A stretch of DNA of 64,000 nt from Lachnospiraceae bacterium KGMB03038 (GTDB lineage Bacteria; Bacillota; Clostridia; Lachnospirales; Lachnospiraceae): assembly GCA_007361935.1 (NCBI GenBank), contig CP041667.1, positions 722,001 to 786,000 on the forward strand, in the 5' to 3' direction. A model generated the notes under the pieces. That model was not told where the DNA came from. It made no database searches and saw only the letters and a list, made by a program, of their open reading frames with translations. The translations under genes and the position numbers were made by a program. Shown here piece after piece: positions 17,436 through 25,674 of this stretch; position 1 is the stretch's first letter, and every line of letters begins with the position of its first letter.

Positions 17436-18173
17436 ATGAACCAGATGGAAATTTTCAAAAACCCGGAGTTTGGCAGCATCCGTACTTTTGAGCAGAATGG
17501 CGAGGTCCTGTTTTGCGGAAAAGATATTGCCCAAGCACTCGGATACCGACGCCCGGCTGACGCTATCGCGGCCCATTGTAAAGGGGTCTGTGTTTTACCG
17601 ACCCCTTCTAACGGCGGGATTCAACAAATGAAATTTATCCCCGAAGGCGATGTGTACCGCCTCATTGTCCACAGCAAGCTGCCCTCGGCGGAACGGTTTG
17701 AACGCTGGGTGTTCGATGAGGTGCTGCCCAGCATCCGCCAGCATGGGGCCTACATTACCAGGGACAAGCTGTGGGAGGTCGCCACCTCGCCGGAGGCGCT
17801 GCTGAAGCTCTGCACCGACCTGCTGGCTGAGCGCGAGAAAAACGCGGCGCTGCGGGAGGACAATGCCCGGCTGCAAAGCAAAGCCGTCTACTACGACCTG
17901 TTCATTGACCTGCACCACAGTACCAACCTGCGCACCACCGCCAAGGAGCTGGACGTGCCGGAGCGGCGCTTTGTCCGCTTCCTACTGGAACGGCGATTTG
18001 TCTACCGCACTCCTTCCGGCTGCGTGCTGCCCTACGCCAAGAGCGCCAACGATGGGTTGTTCTGTGTGCGGGACTACTACCGCAACGGCCACACCGGCTC
18101 CTACACGCTGGTGACGCCCAAGGGCAAACTGCACTTTGCCGGTCTGCGTGACCTGATTCTGGTGACGGTATGA
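17436..18173 (+). CDS. Bro-N/phage antirepressor-type protein
   Basis: 245 aa. Residues about 15-110 match the BRO-N domain (FCGKDIAQALGYRRPADAIAAHCKG ... RFERWVFDEVLPSIRQHGAYIT) and the C-terminus resembles the KilAC/Ant DNA-binding domain (TAKELDVPERRFVRFLLERRFVYR). RBS GAAGGAGG at 17422-17429. In phages these proteins relieve repression; here it may tune ICE induction. Prophage-derived module by inference. Confidence 0.82.
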   Translation: MNQMEIFKNPEFGSIRTFEQNGEVLFCGKDIAQALGYRRPADAIAAHCKGVCVLPTPSNGGIQQMKFIPEGDVYRLIVHSKLPSAERFERWVFDEVLPSIRQHGAYITRDKLWEVATSPEALLKLCTDLLAEREKNAALREDNARLQSKAVYYDLFIDLHHSTNLRTTAKELDVPERRFVRFLLERRFVYRTPSGCVLPYAKSANDGLFCVRDYYRNGHTGSYTLVTPKGKLHFAGLRDLILVTV

Positions 18174-18260
18174 CGGGCCGGTATCTTTTGCGACGGTTGG
18201 TGGTCCCGCCTTAGTATTCAAGACCATCCACTGCATAACCGACGAAGGGAGGGATGACCT

Positions 18261-18761
18261 ATGCAGGAGGAAGTGGAAAACAGGACTTTGACGCTGGTTG
18301 TCAGCGGCACTAAGTTCACCGGCAGGCTGTTCAAGGCCGCCATATCCAAGTACATGGCCCACCGCAGGGAGAAAAAGCTGGAAAAGCAGCGCAGCCGGGA
18401 TTCTCCCGTTACCCCGAAGGGCAAGCAGACGGTGAAGCAGCTCATCGGGCAGAACCAGGGCGTCTCCAACATCGAGATCAACGACCCGTCCATCCGTGAC
18501 TTTGAGCGCATCGCCCGCAAGTACGGAGTGGACTATGCGGTGAAAAAAGACCGCAGCACCTCGCCGCCCAAGTACCTGATTTTCTTCAAGGCCCGCGATG
18601 CCGACGCCCTGACGGCGGCATTCTCGGAGTACACCCAGAAGAAGGTCAGGAAGGCCGACCGCAGCGAGCGCCCGTCGGTGCTGGAGAAGCTCAGCCACTT
18701 CAAGGAGCTTATTAAAAATGCGGTGGTGGACAGGACAAAGCGGAAGGAGCTGGAACGATGA
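18261..18761 (+). CDS. PcfB-family conjugation protein
   Basis: 166 aa. Matches the PcfB family (named after pCF10 of Enterococcus): LTLVVSGTKFTGRLFKAAISKYM...VKKDRSTSPPKYLIFFKARDADALTAAF. It is encoded immediately before the coupling protein in this class of ICE and overlaps it by 4 nt (ATGA). Likely assists relaxosome docking at VirD4. RBS GAAGGGAGGG at 18243-18252. Confidence 0.82.
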   Translation: MQEEVENRTLTLVVSGTKFTGRLFKAAISKYMAHRREKKLEKQRSRDSPVTPKGKQTVKQLIGQNQGVSNIEINDPSIRDFERIARKYGVDYAVKKDRSTSPPKYLIFFKARDADALTAAFSEYTQKKVRKADRSERPSVLEKLSHFKELIKNAVVDRTKRKELER

Positions 18762-19547
18762 AGCAGCTGAATGTGAAAAAACTGGTGCTGCTGAACCTGC
18801 CCTATTTTCTGCTGGGCCTGTTTGCCACCAACTTAGGGGAAGCCTGGCGGCTGGCGACCGGCGCGGATGCCTCGGCCAAGATGCTTTCGTTCTTCTCCAC
18901 CCTGCCGGTGGCGCTGGGAAGCTGGTGGCCCAGCCTGCACCCGCTGGACCTGGCTGTTGGCCTGTGCTGCGGCGCTGGTCTGCGGCTGGCGGTGTACCTG
19001 AAAGGCAAGAACGCCAAGAAATACCGCCATAACGTGGAGTACGGTTCAGCCCGATGGGGCACCCACGACGATATTGCCCCCTATATCGACCCGGTGTTCC
19101 AGAATAATGTCATTTTGACCCAGACCGAACGGCTCACTATGTCCAGCCGCCCTAAGAACCCAAAGTATGCGCGCAATAAAAACGTGCTGGTCATCGGCGG
19201 TTCCGGCTCCGGCAAGACCCGCTTCTGGCTTAAGCCCAATCTGATGCAGATGCACAGTTCCTATGTGGTCACCGACCCAAAGGGCACCATTCTGGTGGAG
19301 TGCGGCAAAATGCTTCAGCGGGGCGCACCCAAGCTGGGCAAGGACGGCAAGCCGATGAAGGACAAAAACGGCAAAGTCATCTATGAGCCGTACCAGATCA
19401 AGGTGCTGAACACCATCAACTTCAAGAAGTCCATGCACTATAACCCTTTCAGCTACATCCACAGCGAAAAGGATATTTTGAAGCTGGTCACGACCTTGAT
19501 TGCGAATACGAAGGGCGAGGGCAAGGCCGGGGACGATTTCTGGGTCA
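18758..19547 (+). CDS. virD4: VirD4-type coupling protein, exon 1
   Basis: First 263 codons plus one base. Two N-terminal membrane helices, then Walker A GGSGSGKT at residues 147-154. The exon ends in GTCA; joining to AGGCCGAG at 22290 restores the frame across the intron (V-K-A-E-T) and gives a 609-aa protein, the usual size for TraG/VirD4 in this class. Unspliced, the frame runs into the intron and stops at 19624 after 25 foreign residues. Role: hexameric ATPase delivering relaxase-DNA to the channel. Confidence 0.9.
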
Positions 19548-20248
19548 GTGCGACTCGTTCGCAGGCGGTAAAAAGTCTGCGCACGGGCAACGGTTTTCCG
19601 TTGTTCGGAGAACTGATAGTTTGATAGGTGGAATGACGGGGTAACGCCCTGAAACGCCTACCCTTGATGGGCGTGCATTAGCTGTAATGGCTTTTGTACG
19701 AAGCCCCATGACAAAGGCTGAGAGTAACCGTAACCACTGCCAAAAGTGGTCGAAAGCGGTCTGGCGGCAGACTGTGTTACCTATAGGCCGAGGGTCTATA
19801 AGATACCTATGGTTAGAATGTTCGCTTTGGCGGGCGGACTGACGAACCTGCGAATGTACAGGTCTAAAAGAAGACCACGCAGAAATGCGTGGGTGCGTTA
19901 AAGCGCAGTCGGTGTGGTTCAGTAGAAATTTGCCCTACGAACGACCATGCTGTGTTACAGGCACAGGCAAGCCGACAGGTCTATAGCAGGAACCTAAGGG
20001 TATGTATGTACAGATAGAACTATCGGAACGAGGAAAGGCAGCAGATTCCGCAAGGAATAATCTGACGAAGAACAATAAGCAGACGAACTGCTGCTGAAAA
20101 GCAGTGGTCGAACCTATGATGTGCTTGCGTTATGTGAGCTACGGAGGAATGGCCACAAGTCGGTTGAGATAAACAGGCATTATTCAATCCAACATAAGGA
20201 TTCGAGTAAGACCAAAAGGGTCACTTTCGTAAAAGGAGGTGATGCCTT

Positions 20249-22156
20249 ATGCCAAAGAAAAGCAAAAATCTATGTGTAGACGATTTACGGCACGCCGAGT
20301 ATTACGGTATGCAGCCAGTTTTTGACGAACTCTATCGCCGAAGTCTGGACGGAGACAACTTTACCGACCTTATGGATATAATCCTAAGCCGGGATAACAT
20401 TCTTCTGGCATATCGGAACATCAAAGCAAACGGAGGAAGCTACACAGCAGGAACAGACAACAGAAACATCAGTGACATCGGGTGTTTACCGCCCGAAACA
20501 GTTGTGGAGAAAGTGAGGTTTATTGTCACAGGAAGTCAGCACGGATACCGACCAAAACCGGTCAGGCGTAAAGACATTCCGAAGCCAAACGGCAAGACCC
20601 GCCCGTTGGGTATTCCTTGTATCTGGGACAGGCTGATACAGCAATGTATCAAGCAGGTCATGGAGCCTATCTGCGAAGCGAAATTCAGCGACAATAGCTA
20701 CGGCTTTCGCCCGAACCGCTCCGTAGAACACGCCATGCAGAGAACCTATACCATGCTCCAGCGAATGAATCTGCATTATGTGATTGAGTTTGATATAAAG
20801 GGCTTTTTCGATAATGTAAATCACAGTAAGCTGGTGCGGCAGATATGGGCTTTGGGAATACACGACAAACAGTTGATTTTTATTATCAAGCGGATTCTGA
20901 AAGCACCGATTAGAATGCCAGACGGCACTACCCTCATTCCAGACAAAGGCACACCGCAAGGTGGTATCATTTCACCGCTACTTGCGAATATCGTGCTGAA
21001 TGAACTGGATAACTGGGTAGAGAGCCAATGGCAGAACCACCCTCTTGTAAAGGAATACGGGTATGAGAGAAAAATCAGAAACTCGATTACTTTTGACCGG
21101 AGTAAGGCATTTCTCAAAATGAGGAAAACGGGACTGAAAGAAATGTACATCGTGAGATATGCAGATGATTTCAGAATCTTCTGTCGGAATAAAGAGGACG
21201 CTTTGAGAACAAAAGAAGCTGTAACAGCGTGGATAACTGAGAGGCTAAGGCTTGAAGTATCGCCAGAGAAAACAAGGATAGTCAATGTCAGAAAACGCTA
21301 TTCAGAGTTTCTCGGATTCAAGATACGGGTCAGACCAAAAAGCGGTAGGTACGCTGTGCAATCTCATATCTGTGACAAAAAGTTGGAACTGGAAAGGCAA
21401 AAGCTGGTGGAACAAGCGAAGCGGATTGCCAGACCGTCCAAAGGAAAAAGACCTTTAGACGAGATAAGGCTGTTCAATTCAATGGTTCTGGGAATACAGA
21501 ATTATTTCCAGCTCGCTACCTGTATCAGTATTGATTGCAGAAAAATCCACAGGCAGGTCATGACAGTTTTAACCAACCGGCTCAATACAGAAACCGGGTG
21601 CAAACTTGTTCGAGAAGGCGGTGCAATGACCGAGAGCGAAAAGGAGCGGTTCGGTAAGTCGGCAATGGTGCGGTATGTATCAGGAATCGACCAACCTATC
21701 TACCCTATCGCATATATCAAGAACAAGATACCGATGGCAAAGAAAACAGCGGTATGCAGTTATACGGCCGACGGACGGACATTGATACACACAAACCTAA
21801 GCCTGAACTCATTTGTTCTGGCGGGTTTGAGAAATCAACCGTCTATGGGTCGAAGCACAGAACTCACAGACAGCAGGATTTCATTATTCTCTGCTCAACG
21901 TGGAAAATGTGCGCTAAGTGGAGAACTCTTTGAAAATGCGGCTGACATTGTATGCTGGCTGAAAACTCCGGCAGAATTTGGCGGCAGGGAACGCTATCAA
22001 AACATGATTTTGTTCCACAGGAGATTCCTTCTGCTTCTGCAAAGACGCCCGATGAATGAGCTGAAAGCGATAGCTTATGCTCTCAAAACAACAAAGGAAC
22101 TGATGTTAAAAGTGAACAGTCTGCGTGAGCGGGCTGGTTTGTCCGCAATAGAATAA
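20249..22156 (+). CDS. ltrA: Group II intron-encoded reverse transcriptase/maturase
   Basis: 635 aa. RT core with QGGIISPLLANIVLNELD and the catalytic YADD at about residues 304-307, then the maturase (X) domain and a C-terminal endonuclease-like region. In the latter, the AQRGKCALSG and GGRERYQNM segments of an HNH fold are present, but the metal-binding His pair is replaced by Cys-Trp (VCWLKTP), so cleavage may be weak or altered. Strong RBS AAAGGAGGTG at 20231-20240. Promotes splicing and retrohoming of its own intron. Confidence 0.93.
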   Translation: MPKKSKNLCVDDLRHAEYYGMQPVFDELYRRSLDGDNFTDLMDIILSRDNILLAYRNIKANGGSYTAGTDNRNISDIGCLPPETVVEKVRFIVTGSQHGYRPKPVRRKDIPKPNGKTRPLGIPCIWDRLIQQCIKQVMEPICEAKFSDNSYGFRPNRSVEHAMQRTYTMLQRMNLHYVIEFDIKGFFDNVNHSKLVRQIWALGIHDKQLIFIIKRILKAPIRMPDGTTLIPDKGTPQGGIISPLLANIVLNELDNWVESQWQNHPLVKEYGYERKIRNSITFDRSKAFLKMRKTGLKEMYIVRYADDFRIFCRNKEDALRTKEAVTAWITERLRLEVSPEKTRIVNVRKRYSEFLGFKIRVRPKSGRYAVQSHICDKKLELERQKLVEQAKRIARPSKGKRPLDEIRLFNSMVLGIQNYFQLATCISIDCRKIHRQVMTVLTNRLNTETGCKLVREGGAMTESEKERFGKSAMVRYVSGIDQPIYPIAYIKNKIPMAKKTAVCSYTADGRTLIHTNLSLNSFVLAGLRNQPSMGRSTELTDSRISLFSAQRGKCALSGELFENAADIVCWLKTPAEFGGRERYQNMILFHRRFLLLLQRRPMNELKAIAYALKTTKELMLKVNSLRERAGLSAIE

Positions 22157-22206
22157 TAGTATTTCATTTGGAGATTGATTAAATGCTTGTGAAAACAATC
22201 GATGGA

Positions 22207-22240
22207 ACGCCGGATGCGGTGAAAGTCGCACGTCCGGTGT
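22207..22240 (+). ncRNA. Group II intron domain V
   Basis: 34-nt hairpin with arms CGCCGGATGCG and CGCACGTCCGGTG around GTGAAAGT, the conserved catalytic domain V, with a CGC triad in its 5' arm instead of AGC. Confidence 0.88.
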
Positions 22241-22289
22241 GAAGTGGGGGAAAATCCGGCGATAACTTCAAAGGATTACCTATCACTAT

Positions 22290-23329
22290 AGGCCGAGACG
22301 CTGCTGTACTGCGCGCTCATCGGCTACATCCACTACGAGGCCCCGGTGGAGGAACAGAACTTTTCCACGCTCATCGAGATGATAAACAGCATGGAGGTCC
22401 GGGAGGACGATGAGGAGTTCAAAAATGCCGTTGACCTGATGTTTGATGAGCTGAAAGAGCGGGAACCCAACCACTTTGCGGTGCGCCAATATGCCAAATA
22501 TAAATTGGCCGCAGGCAAAACTGCGAAGTCGATTTTGGTGAGCTGCGGCGCACGGCTGGCGGTGTTCGACATTGCCGAGCTGCGGGAGGTCACAGCCTAT
22601 GACGAGCTGGAGCTGGACACCCTGGGAGACCGACGAACGGCCTTGTTTCTTATCATGTCGGACACTGATGACAGCTTTAACTTCCTGATCTCCATGTGCT
22701 ACACGCAGTTGTTTAACTTACTATGCGAAAAGGCTGACGATGTGTACGGCGGGCGGCTGCCGGTTCATGTACGCTGCCTCATTGATGAGTGCGCCAACAT
22801 CGGCCAGATCCCCAAGCTGGAAAAATTGGTCGCCACCATCCGCAGTCGAGAAATCTCTGCCTGTCTGGTGTTGCAGGCGCAGAGCCAGCTCAAGGCCATC
22901 TACAAAGATAACGCCGACACAATCATTGGCAACATGGATACCTCGATCTTTTTGGGCGGCAAAGAACCCACCACGCTCAAAGAACTGGCTGCCGTGCTGG
23001 GCAAGGAGACTATCGACACCTACAATGTTGGTGAGAGCCGTGGGCGGGAAACTTCCCATTCGCTCAACTACCAAAAGCTCGGTAAAGAGCTGATGAGCCA
23101 AGACGAGTTGGCCGTCATGGACGGCAGCAAGTGCATTTTGCAGCTGCGGGGTGTGCGACCGTTCCTCTCGGACAAGTACGACATCACCCAGCACCCCAAT
23201 TACAAGCTCACCGCTGATGCTGACCCGAAGAACGCCTTTGACATCGAAGGCTATCTCAAGGCTCGGCTGAAGCTCAAACCCAACCAGGTCTGCGACGTGT
23301 ATGAGATCGACGCCGCAGCCAACGAATGA
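22290..23329 (+). CDS. virD4: VirD4-type coupling protein, exon 2
   Basis: Completes codon 264 (A+AG, Lys) and adds 345 residues. Contains the TraG/VirD4 signature: Walker B-like RCLIDECANIGQIPKLEKLVATIRSREISACLVLQAQSQLKAIY and the C-terminal GNMDTSIFLGGKEPTTLKELA. There is no ribosome site of its own before the first in-frame ATG (22346), consistent with expression only through splicing. Confidence 0.9.
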
Positions 23330-23545
23330 TGCTCCGCTGTGAAAGGAGGGGTCCTATCTATCCGCCACAACCGCCCCGCTGGGGCCATCGGCGTACAAAG
23401 CGGACAATCTCTAATCAAAATAATGAAAAAGGAGGAAGGCCGGAATCAGCCAGCCCGGAAATCGGGCGGCGATTGTCCGGCTTTTGTATGCCTATGAACC
23501 ATGACTAAATCAATCTTTTTCAAATGATTCCGGCCAACTTTATTT
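23330..23545 (+). other. Gap between virD4 and pilin-like gene
   Basis: No convincing gene. It holds GAAAGGAGGGG and AAAAAGGAGG purine tracts and an imperfect hairpin (AGGCCGGAATC near 23436 with GATTGTCCGGCTTTT near 23471) that could be a weak terminator or processing site between VirD4 and the T4SS membrane genes. A short open frame here has unnatural composition. Confidence 0.4.
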
Positions 23546-23764
23546 ATGGAATTTTTCAATCAGGCAATCACCGTTCTTCAGACCCTCGTTATCGCTCTCG
23601 GTGCCGGTCTCGGCGTGTGGGGCGTCATCAATTTGCTGGAAGGTTATGGCAACGATAACCCCGGAGCCAAGAGCCAGGGCATGAAACAGCTGATGGCGGG
23701 CGCGGGCGTCGCTATCGTCGGCATGGTGCTGGTGCCCCTGCTGTCCGGCCTGTTCACCGTCTGA
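23546..23764 (+). CDS. Maff2-family small membrane protein (VirB2-like pilin candidate)
   Basis: 72 aa, two hydrophobic helices (about 8-30 and 48-70) separated by a conserved polar loop GYGNDNPGAKSQGMKQLMAG. This is the Maff2 family of Firmicutes ICEs; position between VirD4 and VirB6 matches VirB2/TrbC pilin subunits, which have the same two-helix layout. No strong ribosome site is visible before ATG 23546. Confidence 0.78.
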   Translation: MEFFNQAITVLQTLVIALGAGLGVWGVINLLEGYGNDNPGAKSQGMKQLMAGAGVAIVGMVLVPLLSGLFTV

Positions 23765-23834
23765 TCGTTACCCGCTGAAATCCTCGCCCCCTCCCGCGCT
23801 CAGCGGGAGGGGCAGAAAGGAGGCTTGACACCGT

Positions 23835-24704
23835 ATGGATTTCTTATTGGATGCCCTGACCAACTGGCTCAAAGAGATGCTGGTGGGCGGCATCATGGGA
23901 AACTTAACGGGGATGTTCGACAGCGTGAACCAGCAGGTCGCGGACATCGCTACCCAGGTAGGTCAGACCCCGCAAGGGTGGAACGGCAGCATTTTCAGCA
24001 TGATCCAGAACCTCTCCAACACCATCATGGTGCCGATTGCAGGTGTTATCTTGGCAATCGTGATGACGCTGGAGCTGATTCAGATGATAACCGACCGCAA
24101 CAACCTGCATGATGTGGACACCTGGATGATCTTCAAATGGGTGTTCAAATCTGCCGCTGCGATTTTGCTCGTCACCAACACCTGGAACCTCGTCATGGGC
24201 GTGTTTGACATGGCCCAAAGTGTGGTGGCCCAGGCGTCCGGCATCATCGGCTCGGACGCATCTATCGACATCTCCTCGGTTATGACCGATATGGAGTCCC
24301 GGCTGATGGATATGGACCTGGGACCGCTGTTCGGCCTGTGGTTCCAGTCGCTCTTTATCGGCATTACCATGTGGGCGCTGTATATCTGCATTTTTATCGT
24401 CATTTATGGCCGTATGATTGAGATTTACCTTGTCACGTCGGTGGCCCCCATCCCGATGGCGACCATGATGGGTAAGGAATGGGGCGGCATGGGCCAGAAC
24501 TATCTGCGCAGTCTGCTGGCCCTGGGCTTCCAGGCGTTCCTCATTATCGTCTGTGTGGCAATCTACGCCGTGCTGGTGCAGAACATTGCCACCGAGGATG
24601 ACATTATCATGGCGATTTGGACCTGCGTGGGCTATACGGTGCTGCTGTGTTTTACTCTGTTTAAGACCGGCAGCCTGTCTAAAGCAGTATTTAATGCACA
24701 TTAA
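23835..24704 (+). CDS. VirB6/TrbL-like polytopic T4SS protein
   Basis: 289 aa with about six membrane helices (for example VPIAGVILAIVMTLELIQM and ALYICIFIVIYGRMIEIYLV). The SVAPIPMATMMGKEWGGMGQNYLRSLLALGFQAFL segment is the conserved core of the TrbL/VirB6 group in these ICEs. Inner-membrane channel component for DNA passage. RBS AAAGGAGG at 23816-23823. Confidence 0.82.
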   Translation: MDFLLDALTNWLKEMLVGGIMGNLTGMFDSVNQQVADIATQVGQTPQGWNGSIFSMIQNLSNTIMVPIAGVILAIVMTLELIQMITDRNNLHDVDTWMIFKWVFKSAAAILLVTNTWNLVMGVFDMAQSVVAQASGIIGSDASIDISSVMTDMESRLMDMDLGPLFGLWFQSLFIGITMWALYICIFIVIYGRMIEIYLVTSVAPIPMATMMGKEWGGMGQNYLRSLLALGFQAFLIIVCVAIYAVLVQNIATEDDIIMAIWTCVGYTVLLCFTLFKTGSLSKAVFNAH

Positions 24705-24715
24705 GGAGGATTGGC

Positions 24716-25252
24716 ATGGGAAAATATCAGATTATTTATGCAGATCCTCCTTGGAGCTACCGTAGCGGAAAAGTGCAAGGGGCGGCTCAAAATCATTACC
24801 CAACCATGTCGGATGAACAGCTGTACCGACTTCCAGTATCTACGCTGGCCGCCGATACCAGTGTTTTATTCCTGTGGTGTACATTCCCAAAACTGCCGGA
24901 AGCACTGAAACTTATTAAAGCGTGGGGATTTACCTTCAAAACTGTTGCATTTGTCTGGCTCAAGCAGAATAAATCCGGCAACGGATTTTTCTTAGGGCTT
25001 GGCTGGTGGACAAGGAGCAACGCTGAGATTTGTCTGCTGGCTGTAAGAGGGAAACCTAAGAGAAAGAGCGCCAGTGTCCGGCAACTGGTTTTTGCACCTG
25101 TTGAGCAACATAGTAAGAAACCTGATATTGTTAGGGATCGTATTTTGGAACTCATGGGTGATTTACCACGCATTGAGTTGTTTGCCCGCCAAACTGCACC
25201 AGGATGGGATGTGTGGGGCAACGAAGTGGACAGCTCAATATCGTTCCCATAA
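24716..25252 (+). CDS. MT-A70-family adenine methyltransferase
   Basis: 178 aa. DPPW catalytic motif at residues 10-13 after QIIYA, followed by LFLWCTFPKLPEAL, WLKQNKSGNGFFLGLGWWTRSNAEICL and KKPDIVRDRI: the MT-A70 fold for N6-adenine methylation (DNA most likely in this setting). RBS AAGGAGG at 24703-24709. It is lower in GC than the VirB6 and PrgI genes around it, so it looks like an insertion into the transfer operon. It may protect transferred DNA from restriction. No partner endonuclease is adjacent. Confidence 0.85.
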   Translation: MGKYQIIYADPPWSYRSGKVQGAAQNHYPTMSDEQLYRLPVSTLAADTSVLFLWCTFPKLPEALKLIKAWGFTFKTVAFVWLKQNKSGNGFFLGLGWWTRSNAEICLLAVRGKPKRKSASVRQLVFAPVEQHSKKPDIVRDRILELMGDLPRIELFARQTAPGWDVWGNEVDSSISFP

Positions 25253-25269
25253 AAAGGAGGGATGTAACA

Positions 25270-25674
25270 ATGGCTTATGTACCCGTACCCAAAGACTTGT
25301 CCAAGGTCAAGACGAAAGTCGCATTCAACTTAACCAAGAGGCAGCTTGTCTGCTTCGGCAGCGGGGCGCTCATCGGCGTGCCGCTTTTCTTTTTGCTCCG
25401 GGGGCCTGCTGGCAACAGCGTGGCGGCCATGTGTATGATGCTCGTCATGCTGCCCTTCTTCATGCTGGCGATGTATGAGAAGCACGGCCAGCCCCTGGAA
25501 AAGATCGTCGGCAACATCCTCAAAGTGGCTGTCATTCGGCCCAGGCAGCGCCCGTATCGGACCAATAACTTCTACGCCACGTTGGAGCGGCAGGCAAATC
25601 TCGATAAGGAGGTGTATGACATTGTTCGCGGCAAAGACAAAGCGACAGACCGAAATGGCAGAGTCGCAGACTAA
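25270..25674 (+). CDS. PrgI-family T4SS protein (VirB3-like)
   Basis: 134 aa from ATG 25270, with AAAGGAGGG at 25254-25262. Two adjacent membrane helices (about 33-75: LVCFGSGALIGVPLFFLLRG...AAMCMMLVMLPFFMLAMYE) then a basic tail, the PrgI pattern of Gram-positive T4SS. Sits directly before VirB4 and overlaps it by 59 nt, as VirB3 does with VirB4. Confidence 0.85.
   Translation: MAYVPVPKDLSKVKTKVAFNLTKRQLVCFGSGALIGVPLFFLLRGPAGNSVAAMCMMLVMLPFFMLAMYEKHGQPLEKIVGNILKVAVIRPRQRPYRTNNFYATLERQANLDKEVYDIVRGKDKATDRNGRVAD

Larger units (their letters stand above)
19548..22289 (+). mobile_element. Group II intron interrupting virD4
   Basis: 2742 bp. The 5' end GTGCGACT matches the GUGYG consensus; the 3' end is CACTAT. 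The first 700 nt are structured non-coding RNA (domains I-III), domain IV carries the reverse transcriptase gene (20249-22156), and domain V is recognisable at 22207-22240 with domain VI after it (bulged A in GGATTACC). Boundaries are fixed by exact restoration of the VirD4 frame. Same strand as the host gene, so splicing can restore function. Confidence 0.92.

Noticed and set aside
23326..23508. 60-aa frame after virD4
   Set aside because: Pro/Arg-rich reading of an intergenic hairpin region, no recognisable domain.
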